A stretch of 17,296 nt of DNA from JAXIHJ01 sp034189755 (GTDB taxonomy: Bacteria; Planctomycetota; Phycisphaerae; SM23-33): the NCBI GenBank assembly GCA_034189755.1, contig JAXIHJ010000132.1, forward strand, positions 1 through 17,296, given 5' to 3'. Positions 7,195 to 15,819 of the stretch are shown here, piece by piece. Both the position numbers and the translations under genes were made by a program. The notes beneath the pieces are model-generated. The model did no database searches, was not told the DNA's origin, and saw nothing but the letters and a program-made list of their open reading frames with translations. The first letter of the stretch is position 1. Every line of letters begins with the position of its first letter.

Positions 7195-8469
7195 ATGAAA
7201 TGGACAAGATTCCATTTTCTCACACAGCGGCTGCGCCCGCTTGCGCCGGTGGTCGTATTGGCCCTGGCGTCCGCGCTGGGGGCAGTTTTCCTTTCCAGTT
7301 GCGGCGTCGAGCCGGCAGCGGTCCGCCAGCAGCCTCTGACGGTCGAAGGCGTTCCGATTATCCGCATTCGCCTCACCGCTAGTGGCGTCACCGGTGCCGA
7401 GATTGCGACCACCGGCGGTTACAGGCTTTTCGTCGGCGGCCGAGCCATCAGCGAATCGGAGGGCAGGCTTGCTCCTGTAGACGTGACCCGCTCCGGCCAA
7501 ACTTGGAAATTCAATAACCTCACAGCCGCCGGTGAGCGGGTAAAGCTCCAGCCGAGTCCAGGAAGCTACGTCCGCTTTGGAGGCATAACTTACCGCGGCG
7601 AGCTTCGTCTCCTGCCTGAGGGCCTGGAAAAATTCACTGTCGTCAACCACGTTGACATGGAGAGTTACCTCGCCGGCGTCCTTCCGAAAGAGTTGTACCC
7701 TTCCTGGCATGGGCAGGCGTACCGAGCCTTGGCGACGGCGGCCCGAACCTTTGCACTGGTTCAGATGAAGCGGTTTGGCGGATCCAAAGCTTATGACCTT
7801 GGCGACGGCCAGGCCTCGCAGGTCTACGGCGGTTTTTCCGCCGAGACAGACAAGTCATGGGCTGCTGTCCGCGATACGCACGGCCAGGTGCTGGTTTACG
7901 AACAGGACGGCGAGGAAAAACTCTTCCTTACGCAGTACTCGGCCTGTTGCGGCGGCTACGTCAACGGTGCGTACGCCATTCGTAAGGCGCCGCAGATTGA
8001 ACCGCTGCTGGGCGGGCAGGAATGCAACGACTGCCGAAGCTGCCCGCGCTATCGCTGGCCGCCGGTGAAAATCGCAAAGACCCATCTGATTCGGGTCTTG
8101 GCGGCGTCATATCCATCGGCGGAGAAACTCGAAGATATTCAGGCCGTCCGGGTCGTCTCCAGCGCTCTGCACGGCCGAGCCGTCTGGCTGGATATTGTGG
8201 GTCCCGGGGGTATGAGTGTTCGGCTGCGGGCCGAGGACCTCCGTCTCAGCCTGCTGCGATCGGGTTTGGCCGCAGCGAGGAAACTATACTCCATGAACTG
8301 CAAAGTCCGATTGGTGGACAATGACGTAGAGTTTTACGATGGACGAGGCTTCGGCCACGGCGTTGGACTCTGTCAGTGGGGCGCCCAGCGCAAGGCGGAA
8401 ACCGGCTGGACAGATCGTAAAATCCTCAATTTTTATTACCCCGGGTCGAAACTCATCCGCGCCTACTGA
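7195..8469 (+). CDS. SpoIID/LytB-domain lipoprotein, probable peptidoglycan-acting
   Basis: 424 residues. An N-terminal signal with lipobox LSSC (Cys36) predicts an exported lipoprotein anchored in the envelope. The SpoIID domain is recognised by DMESYLAGVLPKEL (Glu166 matches the SpoIID catalytic Glu position), ATAARTFAL, DLGDGQASQVYGG, YSACCGGY and the C-terminal GFGHGVGLCQWGAQ and LNFYYPG motifs. SpoIID of endospore formers is a lytic transglycosylase that cuts denuded glycan. LytB-type relatives stimulate amidases. Host sporulation is not implied. A Cys-rich CNDCRSC segment (277-283) may bind zinc or form disulfides, like the zinc-binding Cys of some SpoIID proteins. No clear ribosome site is seen; the 27-bp gap suggests cotranscription with the alpha-CTD protein. 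Confidence 0.92.
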   Translation: MKWTRFHFLTQRLRPLAPVVVLALASALGAVFLSSCGVEPAAVRQQPLTVEGVPIIRIRLTASGVTGAEIATTGGYRLFVGGRAISESEGRLAPVDVTRSGQTWKFNNLTAAGERVKLQPSPGSYVRFGGITYRGELRLLPEGLEKFTVVNHVDMESYLAGVLPKELYPSWHGQAYRALATAARTFALVQMKRFGGSKAYDLGDGQASQVYGGFSAETDKSWAAVRDTHGQVLVYEQDGEEKLFLTQYSACCGGYVNGAYAIRKAPQIEPLLGGQECNDCRSCPRYRWPPVKIAKTHLIRVLAASYPSAEKLEDIQAVRVVSSALHGRAVWLDIVGPGGMSVRLRAEDLRLSLLRSGLAAARKLYSMNCKVRLVDNDVEFYDGRGFGHGVGLCQWGAQRKAETGWTDRKILNFYYPGSKLIRAY

Positions 8470-8470
8470 G

Positions 8471-8492
8471 ACCAGGTCAGGCATTACCTGGT
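8471..8492. terminator. Hairpin between convergent genes, possible bidirectional terminator
   Basis: ACCAGGT (8471-8477) and ACCTGGT (8486-8492) form a perfect 7-bp stem with an 8-nt loop. It starts 2 nt after the SpoIID-like stop and lies 26 nt beyond the convergent aminotransferase stop. There is no strong T-run on either side (TTGGCTTAACGTT on the plus strand), so termination is likely but may be weak. Confidence 0.5.
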
Positions 8493-8518
8493 TGGCTTAA
8501 CGTTGGCGAGAATTTCTC

Positions 8519-9646
8519 TCAGCCGACTTGGCTCAAGACGTCAAGCAGGGCGGCCTTGACGCGGCAAACCTGCTCCGCCGAGAGATTCGCAAAGAGCGGC
8601 AGGGCGATGGTGCGGGCGGCGACGTGTTCGGTTACGGGGAAATCGCCTGCTTTTGTGCCCAGCATCTCCATAACGTACGGCTGGGTGTGGATCGGCGCGA
8701 AATAATTACTACAGCCGATTCCATTTTGCCGCAACCGCTCGATGATCGCGTCGCGATCGGCCTGGCTGAAGCCGTCGGCCAATCGGATGACGTACACGAA
8801 CCAGCTCGCCCGCTCCGGTTCGATCATGGGCGGCAGGTGAATTTCTTCGATGTCGGCCAATGATTTGTTGTACATCCGGGCCACCCGGCGACGTTTGGCT
8901 AGAATATCGTCAAGCCGCTGCATCTGCACCTCGCCCAGGACGGCGTTGATCTCGCTTAGGCGATAGTTGTAACCCAGACGGGCGTGGTTTAGCCAGGCGG
9001 AGGTCGCCCGTCCCTGGTTTCGCAGCGAGACGCACAAATCACGAATGTCCTGGTTGTTGGTTACAATCATACCGCCTTCGCCGGTGGTGATTTGCTTGTT
9101 CGGATAGAACGCGAACACCCCGCACTCACCAAAGCTGCCGGCCGGCCTGTCGCCCAGACAGCCGCCCAGTGCTTCGCAGCAGTCTTCGATAAGCATCAGA
9201 TTGTGTTTTCGGGCGATGCGCTCGTATTCGTCGAAGTGGGCCGTGTTGCCAAACACTTCGACCGGCAGGATGGCCTTAGTCTGCGGCGTGATGGCTGATT
9301 CAATACTGCCCGGGTCCATGTTGTAGCTTTCCGGGTCGATGTCCACGAAAATCGGCTTGGCCCGCTCGAACATGATGCAGTTTGTCGTAGCCACGAACGA
9401 AAACGGCGTGGTGAGGACCTCATCCCCTTCGCCGATACCCAATGCCTTTACGCACAGATGCAGCCCGCTGGTGCCGCTGTTGACGCCGATACCGAACTTT
9501 CGCCCGGCCCGGGCGGCACAGGCGGCCTCGAATGCTTTTAAGTGTGGGCCGATGCTCAAACGGTCAGACCGCAGAACGGAGCAGACGGCTTCAATTTCCG
9601 CGTCCGTGCAGTCGGGTCGAGACAGGGGGACTGATTCTGAACTCAC
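8519..9646 (-). CDS. DegT/DnrJ/EryC1/StrS-family PLP sugar aminotransferase
   Basis: Transfers an amino group, usually from glutamate, to a keto-sugar nucleotide. 375 residues from GTG at 9646, chosen because AAAGGG lies 7 nt upstream and the protein then begins SSESVPLSRPDCTDAEI, the normal family N-terminus. An ATG at 9673 and a GTG at 9700 are alternatives. Motifs: NSGTSGLHLCVKALGIG (cofactor phosphate loop), EDCCEALGG (Asp binding the pyridine N), and FAFYPNKQITTGEGG with the PLP Lys at about 184; NYRLSEINAVLG near the sugar site. It sits 75 bp downstream of the CapD-like dehydratase on the same strand, so it probably aminates that enzyme's 4-keto-6-deoxy product, as PglE does after PglF. 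The sugar made is not determined by sequence. Confidence 0.93.
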   Translation of the reverse strand: MSSESVPLSRPDCTDAEIEAVCSVLRSDRLSIGPHLKAFEAACAARAGRKFGIGVNSGTSGLHLCVKALGIGEGDEVLTTPFSFVATTNCIMFERAKPIFVDIDPESYNMDPGSIESAITPQTKAILPVEVFGNTAHFDEYERIARKHNLMLIEDCCEALGGCLGDRPAGSFGECGVFAFYPNKQITTGEGGMIVTNNQDIRDLCVSLRNQGRATSAWLNHARLGYNYRLSEINAVLGEVQMQRLDDILAKRRRVARMYNKSLADIEEIHLPPMIEPERASWFVYVIRLADGFSQADRDAIIERLRQNGIGCSNYFAPIHTQPYVMEMLGTKAGDFPVTEHVAARTIALPLFANLSAEQVCRVKAALLDVLSQVG

Positions 9647-9721
9647 GGATTGCCCTTTAAGATATCCATACATTTGAAATCCAACAACCAACCTGCACAC
9701 AGGGGGTGTCGGGTTTTTATG

Positions 9722-11782
9722 TTATGATTTCGAATCCTGCGTAGTGCCCGCCGTGACCGCACTCCCGGCGCGACCTGGCGATTCGGCTTCATCCGGCAGC
9801 GAGTTCCGCAACTCATATTCCGGAACGATTTTCTTCAGCACCGCAACGATTTTCTCGTGATCGTTTGATGTCTTGAGGTCGGTCAGTTCGTCGAATACTT
9901 GCTGAACATTTTCCCATTCCGTTGGCTGATGTCTCCAGACAAGAACCTTCGGATGAACCGTCGGCTCGATGTCCTCTCCCTTGGTTCGCAGTTCTTCGAA
10001 GAGTTTCTCGCCCGGCCTGGTGCCTGTCATGACGATGTCGATGTCCTCGCCCGCCCTAAAGCCGCTCAGTGTGATCATCTGGCGCGCCAGGTCCAATATC
10101 TTCACCGGCTCACCCATATCCAGCAGGTATATCTGTCCGCCGGTCCCCGCGGCTGCGGCCTGAAGGACCAGTTGCGACGCCTCGGGGATAGTCATGAAGT
10201 AGCGTGTCATTTCCGCATGTGTTACGGTTACCGGCCCGCCGCCGGCTATTTGCCTGCGGAATGTCGGTACGACCGACCCTGCTGAATCCAGCACGTTGCC
10301 GAACCGTACGGCCTTGAACTGAGTCTTGCAGCCTGACCGACCGTTAAGGGCCTGCGTGTAAATTTCCGCGGCCCGTTTAGTAGCGCCCATGATCGAGGAG
10401 GGGTTCACCGCCTTATCGGTCGAGATCAGGACGAACTCAGCCACGTCGTGATCGCAGGAAGCGTCGGCGACATTCTTCGTGCCGAGCGCGTTGTTTTTGA
10501 CGGCTTCGCAGGGATTGTTCTCCATCAGAGGCACATGCTTGTGGGCGGCGGCGTGGATGACCACGTCCGGGTTGTGATTGTTCCATATCGCCATAACCCG
10601 TTTGCGGTCATAGATGTCGCAGATACATGCGGCGAGCGGAATGTCCGGGCGGGAATTAGCTAACTCTCGTTCAATCTCGAACAGCGGATTTTCAGCCTGT
10701 TCCACGAGGATGAGTTTAGCCGGCTTGAAGTTGCAGACCTGGCGGCACATTTCCGAACCGATACTGCCGCCGGCGCCGGTAATGAGCACCCGCCGGCCTC
10801 GCAGGAATTTCGCCACGGCCTCGGTGTGCAGTTTTACAGCCTCCCGGCCAAGCAGGTCGTTGATGTCCACCGGACGAATCTGCGAAACGGTTACGCGCCC
10901 GTCGATCAGGTCGCCCACCCCCGGAAGCGATTGGAACTTTAATTTGGTACCGCTACAAAGCTCAATAACCCGCTGGAGTTCCTTCTGCGTGGCGGTCGGC
11001 ATGGCGATAATGATTTCTTCAACGTCTCTGTCCTCGCAAACCCGTCGGATGTCAGATGTCTTGCCGAGCACCGGTACCCCGTGAATCATGATTCCCTTTT
11101 TGCTCGGGTCGTCGTCCACCAGCCCTACGACGCGGTATCGCTCGACCCGCATACGATGGATTTCGCGGATTACGGCCTCCGCGGCGTTGCCGGCACCGAC
11201 GATAAGAACCCGCTTTACGCCCTCGGCGGAAATCGGACGCAGTTCTTCCCGATATATCCGGAAGCCCAGCCGGGCCGTGCAAACCAAAAAGACAGTAGCG
11301 AGAAAGTCCAATACGAGCACGCCCTTGGAATACCTGCCGAAGTATTCTCCAAGATAGGGAATCTTTCGGTCCATCCTGAACGGAATGTAGTGAAACAGCA
11401 CGATGAGCACGAACATCACCAGGAGGAACAACCATGAAGCCTTCAGGATTTTGGCTACGTCACGAATGCTGGCGTATTGCCATCCCCCGCGGAACAACTT
11501 CAACAGGCCGAAGATTACAAGCTTGATAAATACAAATAACGGCAGCCAAGGCAGATACGATTCCAGAAACCAGCCTTTTTTTCCGCCGGTCAGACTCTGG
11601 TCGTACCAGCCTGCGTCGAACCGCACCAGGTACGCCAGCAGCAGCGCCAAGGCAAAGAGAAACACATGCACCAGCACGTTCACCGCCGAACGGTAGCGCA
11701 GCGCAACCGCTTCCAGCCAAGTTAGATGCCCAGCCGTTCCTGTATCCGGTTCTGGTGTGTTTTCGCCCTTAGTAGCCGGCAT
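9722..11782 (-). CDS. Membrane NDP-sugar 4,6-dehydratase (CapD/FlaA1/PglF/WbpM family)
   Basis: Likely converts a UDP-N-acetylhexosamine to the 4-keto-6-deoxy sugar, the first step to UDP-amino sugars for surface glycan or glycoprotein. 686 residues. Four N-terminal membrane helices lie at about 34-53, 78-96, 114-131 and 155-172; a first Rossmann-like domain starts at VLIVGAGNAAEA (192); the catalytic extended SDR domain starts at VLITGAGGSIGSE (332). The active site reads STDKAVNPSSIMGATKR: Thr455-Asp456-Lys457, and Met465/Lys469 where ordinary SDRs have Tyr and Lys, which is the Ser-Met-Lys type of the large dehydratases such as WbpM. RPGEKLFEEL near the end is also typical. ATG 11782 is preceded by a strong promoter. 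A hydrophilic tail of about 30 residues closes the protein. Confidence 0.94.
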   Translation of the reverse strand: MPATKGENTPEPDTGTAGHLTWLEAVALRYRSAVNVLVHVFLFALALLLAYLVRFDAGWYDQSLTGGKKGWFLESYLPWLPLFVFIKLVIFGLLKLFRGGWQYASIRDVAKILKASWLFLLVMFVLIVLFHYIPFRMDRKIPYLGEYFGRYSKGVLVLDFLATVFLVCTARLGFRIYREELRPISAEGVKRVLIVGAGNAAEAVIREIHRMRVERYRVVGLVDDDPSKKGIMIHGVPVLGKTSDIRRVCEDRDVEEIIIAMPTATQKELQRVIELCSGTKLKFQSLPGVGDLIDGRVTVSQIRPVDINDLLGREAVKLHTEAVAKFLRGRRVLITGAGGSIGSEMCRQVCNFKPAKLILVEQAENPLFEIERELANSRPDIPLAACICDIYDRKRVMAIWNNHNPDVVIHAAAHKHVPLMENNPCEAVKNNALGTKNVADASCDHDVAEFVLISTDKAVNPSSIMGATKRAAEIYTQALNGRSGCKTQFKAVRFGNVLDSAGSVVPTFRRQIAGGGPVTVTHAEMTRYFMTIPEASQLVLQAAAAGTGGQIYLLDMGEPVKILDLARQMITLSGFRAGEDIDIVMTGTRPGEKLFEELRTKGEDIEPTVHPKVLVWRHQPTEWENVQQVFDELTDLKTSNDHEKIVAVLKKIVPEYELRNSLPDEAESPGRAGSAVTAGTTQDSKS

Positions 11783-11849
11783 TCGAGTGACGCTACCTTA
11801 CGCTACACCTCTGAGTTAATGGCATCGGCCCATGCGGTTTCGTGCTTTA

Positions 11850-11878
11850 ATTATAGTAATATTCTGGCTTTGGCTCAA
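11850..11878 (-). promoter_or_regulatory. Sigma-70-type promoter for the dehydratase-aminotransferase operon
   Basis: Minus strand: TTGAGC (11873-11878), exactly 17 nt, then a perfect TATAAT (11850-11855). Predicted start near 11843, leaving a leader of about 60 nt before ATG 11782. This is one of the best promoter matches in the window. Confidence 0.65.
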
Positions 11879-11945
11879 TATCACCAAGGCCGGGGGCTTT
11901 TCAAACCCACTTTGACCTCGGCGGGGCCATGAGGGCTTGGAAACC

Positions 11946-11979
11946 GCCTACGATGCTGAAAAAACACAATATCGCAGGC
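11946..11979. repeat. Intergenic inverted repeat downstream of the TPR-like gene
   Basis: GCCTACGAT (11946-11954) and ATCGCAGGC (11971-11979) can form a 9-bp stem, with one G-U pair on the minus-strand RNA and an A/C mismatch on the plus strand. The loop is 16 nt and on the minus strand contains six T. It lies 20 nt beyond the stop of the minus-strand gene ending at 11999. It could act as a transcript end, but the T-run lies in the loop rather than after the stem. Confidence 0.35.
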
Positions 11980-11998
11980 ACAGTATCAGAATTCAAAA

Positions 11999-13075
11999 TC
12001 ATTCGCTAACAGACGGCGCGGTGGCAGGGCGTGCTTCCGGCAGAAGCTTGCCGGAAACCTTCCCGCTGGCGACCATGCCGTCCCAGAAAGTTTCAATCGC
12101 TTCGATCTGGTCGGGATTATTGGCGCTGGCCAACGCCCCAGCCAAAGCCTGCCGGGCGCTGTCGGTCCTGTTGTCGAACCAGTGCAAATAGGTCAGCACC
12201 ATCGCTGCGTCACTGTCGTTTGGGTGTTTTCGAACGTACGCTTCGAGGCGCATCAGGTGGTCTACGTATCTCGCCCTGTTGCCATAGAAGCCTTTGGGCT
12301 GTAACGGCACGAGCGGCAGCTCTGGAAGATACCTCAGCGCCTCACGAAAGTAAAAAGCCGCCCGGGCGTAGGAATAGCGGTCCAGTGCCAGTCGGGCATG
12401 CAGAAGACTTAGCAGACTCTCGGGGTTATGCCAACTGATACTGTTGGCCAGACGAAACTCGTCGAATGCTTTGGCGAAGTCGCCCGTGCGAAAAGCGGCT
12501 TCTCCCCTTTCCATGTAGGTGCGATACGCCCCAGGCCCCTGGGGCACCAGCGAGGTGATCGTCTCATCGCTTTTTAGAAGCGAGCTGCCGGCTGCGGCAT
12601 AAACGGCTTCCAGATAGCCGCTTGCCGCCACCATAAAGCTGCCTTTATTTGCAAGCAGTGATTTACCAATCCCGACTCCGCCCTGCTGCTTCACTGTCTG
12701 GACGATTGGTGTGCCGATTTTCTGGCCGGTCGCCGCGGGCGCCCTCAGGGCCGGTACGGCAGCAGGTCCCGAGCCGCCTGCCGCCCGGCCCCCCGGACGG
12801 ATCGAGAAAGACGAAGTTCTGGCCATGGAACTGCTGAGGACGCCTCCATCGGCTCCAGCCGTTCCCCCTCCGAGCGCGCCCAGGCCATAGGAGTAAGACC
12901 GAAAATTGGAGGTTGCAGTGCCAATTCCGATCTGTCCTGGGGTAGTTAGCCCACGAATCGTGACCCGGCTGCGGGACTGGGCCAACAGCATCGCCGGGCG
13001 CAACGTGCCAATCCAGCACATTGACAGGCCGAGCAACATTGATATGAGCATCTTGTTACTGGTTACGTGAAACAT
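11999..13075 (-). CDS. Secreted Gly/Ser/Ala-rich protein with C-terminal TPR-like helices, unknown function
   Basis: 358 residues; family not recognised. The N-terminus (MLISMLLGLSMCWIGTLRPAMLLAQ) is a Sec signal ending near residue 33; ATG 13075 and ATG 13051 (residue 9) are both possible, with only a weak GAG before the first. Residues 40-130 are low complexity, rich in Gly, Ser, Ala and Thr with no Cys, probably disordered. Residues about 180-335 are helical and TPR-like (AYRTYMERGEAAFRTGDFAK; HARLALDRYSYARAAFYFRE; LTYLHWFDNRTDSARQALAG). Likely periplasmic or envelope-associated and protein-binding. It lies between the DUF2723 protein and the dehydratase on the same strand, but has its own promoter-like box, so its link to glycan synthesis is only positional. 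Confidence 0.75.
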   Translation of the reverse strand: MFHVTSNKMLISMLLGLSMCWIGTLRPAMLLAQSRSRVTIRGLTTPGQIGIGTATSNFRSYSYGLGALGGGTAGADGGVLSSSMARTSSFSIRPGGRAAGGSGPAAVPALRAPAATGQKIGTPIVQTVKQQGGVGIGKSLLANKGSFMVAASGYLEAVYAAAGSSLLKSDETITSLVPQGPGAYRTYMERGEAAFRTGDFAKAFDEFRLANSISWHNPESLLSLLHARLALDRYSYARAAFYFREALRYLPELPLVPLQPKGFYGNRARYVDHLMRLEAYVRKHPNDSDAAMVLTYLHWFDNRTDSARQALAGALASANNPDQIEAIETFWDGMVASGKVSGKLLPEARPATAPSVSE

Positions 13076-13091
13076 TGTTAAGCTCTAGTCT

Positions 13092-13105
13092 ATTATAGTA
13101 TAACA
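13092..13105 (-). promoter_or_regulatory. Candidate extended -10 promoter of the secreted TPR-like gene
   Basis: On the minus strand TGTTATACT (TGn plus TATACT) overlaps a perfect TATAAT (13092-13097), 16 nt before ATG 13075. No good -35 hexamer is present, which fits an extended -10 promoter. The leader would be only about 10 nt. Confidence 0.4.
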
Positions 13106-13180
13106 CGTGAGGGTTCAGGCTGTTCATATCATCTTCCGGAGAATTATGCATCTTTGCCGGCCGGTTGCCTGGGCGAAGCG

Positions 13181-14740
13181 TCACCTCGGCGCCGTGGTAA
13201 CCTGCGGAGCAAGCTCCCACGCAGCTCGGTAAAGCACCTGATTTTCATGGCGCGTGAACTTGGCGTCCCGGAGCAGTTCGTCGGGCAGGTAGCTTGTTGA
13301 CACCGCGTAGAGCTGCCGGCCGGCCAACGCCTGACGAAAAGCTCGTGGATCTTTACGATATAACGGCAACGGCCGGCCGCGAAACTGCACGCTTGCGCCC
13401 CGAGCCGATTGGTCTCGCCGTTGAACGATCAGCAGCGGGTAAACGGACGTACTGTCCGCCAGTATAACGCCGTCCGGTTTAGCTTCCTGGCAGGCGGCTC
13501 GGGCGAACAGCTCAGCCGATTGCTCGTTGTGCTTCCAGGGGACTATCCAGTAGCGCATCTCGTTCCGAAATGGCAACTTGCGAGCACGTTTAATCTCCAC
13601 GCCGGCCCAGCATGCGAGTGTAGGGGCGGTGCAGTAAAACACCGGCGGCAGGGTGATGGACAGCAGGCAGGCTGCAACAGCTGCGATGCGCCAACGCCGA
13701 CCGGCATCGGCCAGAACCGCCAACCCTATAGCCACCGCCAATGATACCATCACGAGTGTTGGCAGCAGGAACGTGAACTGATCCGGCACCGGATAGCGCA
13801 CCACGAACAGCAACTCGATGAGGGTAATCGCTCCTATTGTCGCTGCCGGAACCCCACCAAGACGCCGCCGCATACGGACCCAACCGATTACGGCCAGTGG
13901 GCCTAGCAGATTGGCAAAACTTAAAGCCGCCAGGGCAGCGTTGGCCTTAAGGTTCTTGGAGGTTTCTGTGATATTCAGGACCTGGCGGGCGTAATTACCG
14001 AACAATGCCGAGCTGACGGCGCCGGCCGAGTCGGCGGTCCGGACGGCCAGGTCGATGGTCATAATCATGAACAGCCCGGCGCCGAGGCAGTAGCCGCCGG
14101 CCGCCGCAGCCAACGAACGCGCGGGCAGCCTTCGGCTAGCCACCAGTACCACTGCGACAATTACATAGACTAACAGCGGCAACAGCGCGAAATTGTGCAC
14201 GCACAGCCCAAGGCCGTTGACCAGAGCCAGCCCCGCCAACTTTTGCCAACTTGGCCGACGGAGCAATAATACGAGCAGCCAAAGTTCCGCCGTCAGGCCC
14301 GCTGCGGACCACGTGTAAACCTCGGCAATGACCGAAAGCCACCACGCCGCATGCGTTACGGCCAGCATAGCCGCCGTCGCCAGGCCAATCCATCGCCGGC
14401 CGGTCAGCAACGTCGTAACCGCAGCCAGGTTCGCCAGCGCTACGGCCATGCCAAGTGAGCTGAAAAAGTTCAGTAGAAACGGCAAATCCCGTTGCGAAAG
14501 CAGCCCCAGAAGTCGCCCTGCGGCGATGTACAGCGGGTGGGCTAGCGCTAAACCTAGCCGACCCGTGTAGTCGCCCGTCAACACGCGCCACTGAAACATA
14601 CCGCTGTCCTGCCAACTAACGCCCCGTTGACAGGTCGCAAGATAAAGCCCGGCGAATACAATCAGCGTCGCCAACCACACGGCTTTAGTGGAGGGAGCCG
14701 ATTTGTCCGGCCGATAGGAATTACAAGACACTGTGTCCAT
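13181..14740 (-). CDS. DUF2723-family multi-pass membrane protein, GT-C-like
   Basis: 519 residues with about ten membrane helices (21-37, 90-110, 117-135, 150-156, 170-200 and further to about 365) and a soluble C-terminal domain of about 140 residues. DUF2723 hallmarks: acidic first loop GVSWQDSGMFQW (Asp45), then LALAHPLY (His68-Pro69), and WWLSVIAEVYTW (Glu140). This family resembles GT-C glycosyltransferases, which use lipid-linked sugars on the outer face of the membrane. Transfer activity here is inferred. ATG 14740 has no ribosome site. Upstream on the minus strand GATAAT lies 11 nt before the ATG, so the message may be nearly leaderless. It is divergent from the UbiA-family gene. Confidence 0.85.
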   Translation of the reverse strand: MDTVSCNSYRPDKSAPSTKAVWLATLIVFAGLYLATCQRGVSWQDSGMFQWRVLTGDYTGRLGLALAHPLYIAAGRLLGLLSQRDLPFLLNFFSSLGMAVALANLAAVTTLLTGRRWIGLATAAMLAVTHAAWWLSVIAEVYTWSAAGLTAELWLLVLLLRRPSWQKLAGLALVNGLGLCVHNFALLPLLVYVIVAVVLVASRRLPARSLAAAAGGYCLGAGLFMIMTIDLAVRTADSAGAVSSALFGNYARQVLNITETSKNLKANAALAALSFANLLGPLAVIGWVRMRRRLGGVPAATIGAITLIELLFVVRYPVPDQFTFLLPTLVMVSLAVAIGLAVLADAGRRWRIAAVAACLLSITLPPVFYCTAPTLACWAGVEIKRARKLPFRNEMRYWIVPWKHNEQSAELFARAACQEAKPDGVILADSTSVYPLLIVQRRDQSARGASVQFRGRPLPLYRKDPRAFRQALAGRQLYAVSTSYLPDELLRDAKFTRHENQVLYRAAWELAPQVTTAPR

Positions 14741-14811
14741 AACGGATACATATTATCGTCAACACCCGACTAGAAACACGAATAAACAAGCCAACTTAAC
14801 AGGGTTAATAC

Positions 14812-15819
14812 ATGACGGATTCGAATGAACAGCTAATCGCCACGTCGGCCCGTCGCGGCCTCGGCGCCATATTCGAGGCGATGCGGCTGCCGCATTGGAT
14901 TAAGAACGCCTTTGTCGTTGCGCCGATCCTCTTCGCCGGACGGTTTAACGATCTCGGCGCATGGGGTTTGTCTCTGGCAGCCGTGGCGGCGTTCTGCCTG
15001 CTCAGCAGCGCTGCGTACCTGATTAACGACGTCTGCGACCGCAAAAATGATCGCGCCCATCCGCTCAAGCGGCATCGGCCGGTGGCCGAAGGGCGACTTT
15101 CGCCGACTGCAGCCGGTGGCGCCGGTGTGTTGCTGGCGGCTGGGGGGCTTGGCATCGCGGTCGCCGTTGCAGCAGTCGGCTACGACCCCGCCGCCGCACT
15201 GGGCGGATTAGGACTTGTCGTCTGGGCCGGCGGCTACCTGCTGCTGAATCTGCTGTATTCATTTTGGCTTAAGAGCCACGCCGTTGTTGATGTCATTGCC
15301 GTGGCAATGTGTTTTGTGCTGCGGGCGATGGCCGGGGCCGCCGCTATCTGCGTGCCTGTCAGCCCGTGGCTGGTCGTCTGCACGTTCTCGCTCTGCCTGT
15401 TCATCGCACTGGCGAAGCGTCGTAGCGAACTTATTGAGCTTGACGCCGGCTGCGTCGGCACCTCCCGCCCGCTCGGCCGAAGCTACGATCGACGCGACCT
15501 GGATTATATGCTTACGGTCTCGACCGGCTTGGCGATACTGACCTACAGCCTGTACTGCCTGGCCCCACGGACCGTAAGTCAGAGCAACATAGGCTCGGCC
15601 CACATGGTCTGGACCATCCCGCTGGTGGTCTACGGCATGTTTCGCTATCACCGCCTTACGCAGCAGCCGGGCGGGGGCGATCCGGTTTCCCTGCTTCTGC
15701 GTGATCGGGCCATGTGGGCGGTCCTGATAGTGTATGTGGCCCTGGCATCGCTTATCGTGCGATACGGCGCGCATCCGTCGGTGCGGGCCGTCCTGGACGT
15801 CGAGGGAATGTCGAAGTGA
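14812..15819 (+). CDS. UbiA-family prenyltransferase, decaprenyl-phosphate phosphoribosyltransferase-like
   Basis: 335 residues with about eight to nine membrane helices. Visible motifs: RLPHWIKNAFV at 25-35 (matches the RPxQWxKN start of DPPR synthases), YLINDVCDRKNDRAHPLKRHRPVAEG at about 69-94 (NDxxDxxxD Mg/diphosphate motif followed by the basic PxKxxRP segment), and SFWLKSHAVVDV..FVLRAMAGA. This pattern is that of Rv3806c-like enzymes that move 5-phosphoribose from PRPP to a polyprenyl phosphate, rather than of quinone or heme UbiA enzymes. The product would be a lipid-linked pentose donor. AGGG precedes ATG 14812 by about 8 nt. The stop TGA lies inside GTGA with the next gene's GTG start. 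Confidence 0.88.
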   Translation: MTDSNEQLIATSARRGLGAIFEAMRLPHWIKNAFVVAPILFAGRFNDLGAWGLSLAAVAAFCLLSSAAYLINDVCDRKNDRAHPLKRHRPVAEGRLSPTAAGGAGVLLAAGGLGIAVAVAAVGYDPAAALGGLGLVVWAGGYLLLNLLYSFWLKSHAVVDVIAVAMCFVLRAMAGAAAICVPVSPWLVVCTFSLCLFIALAKRRSELIELDAGCVGTSRPLGRSYDRRDLDYMLTVSTGLAILTYSLYCLAPRTVSQSNIGSAHMVWTIPLVVYGMFRYHRLTQQPGGGDPVSLLLRDRAMWAVLIVYVALASLIVRYGAHPSVRAVLDVEGMSK

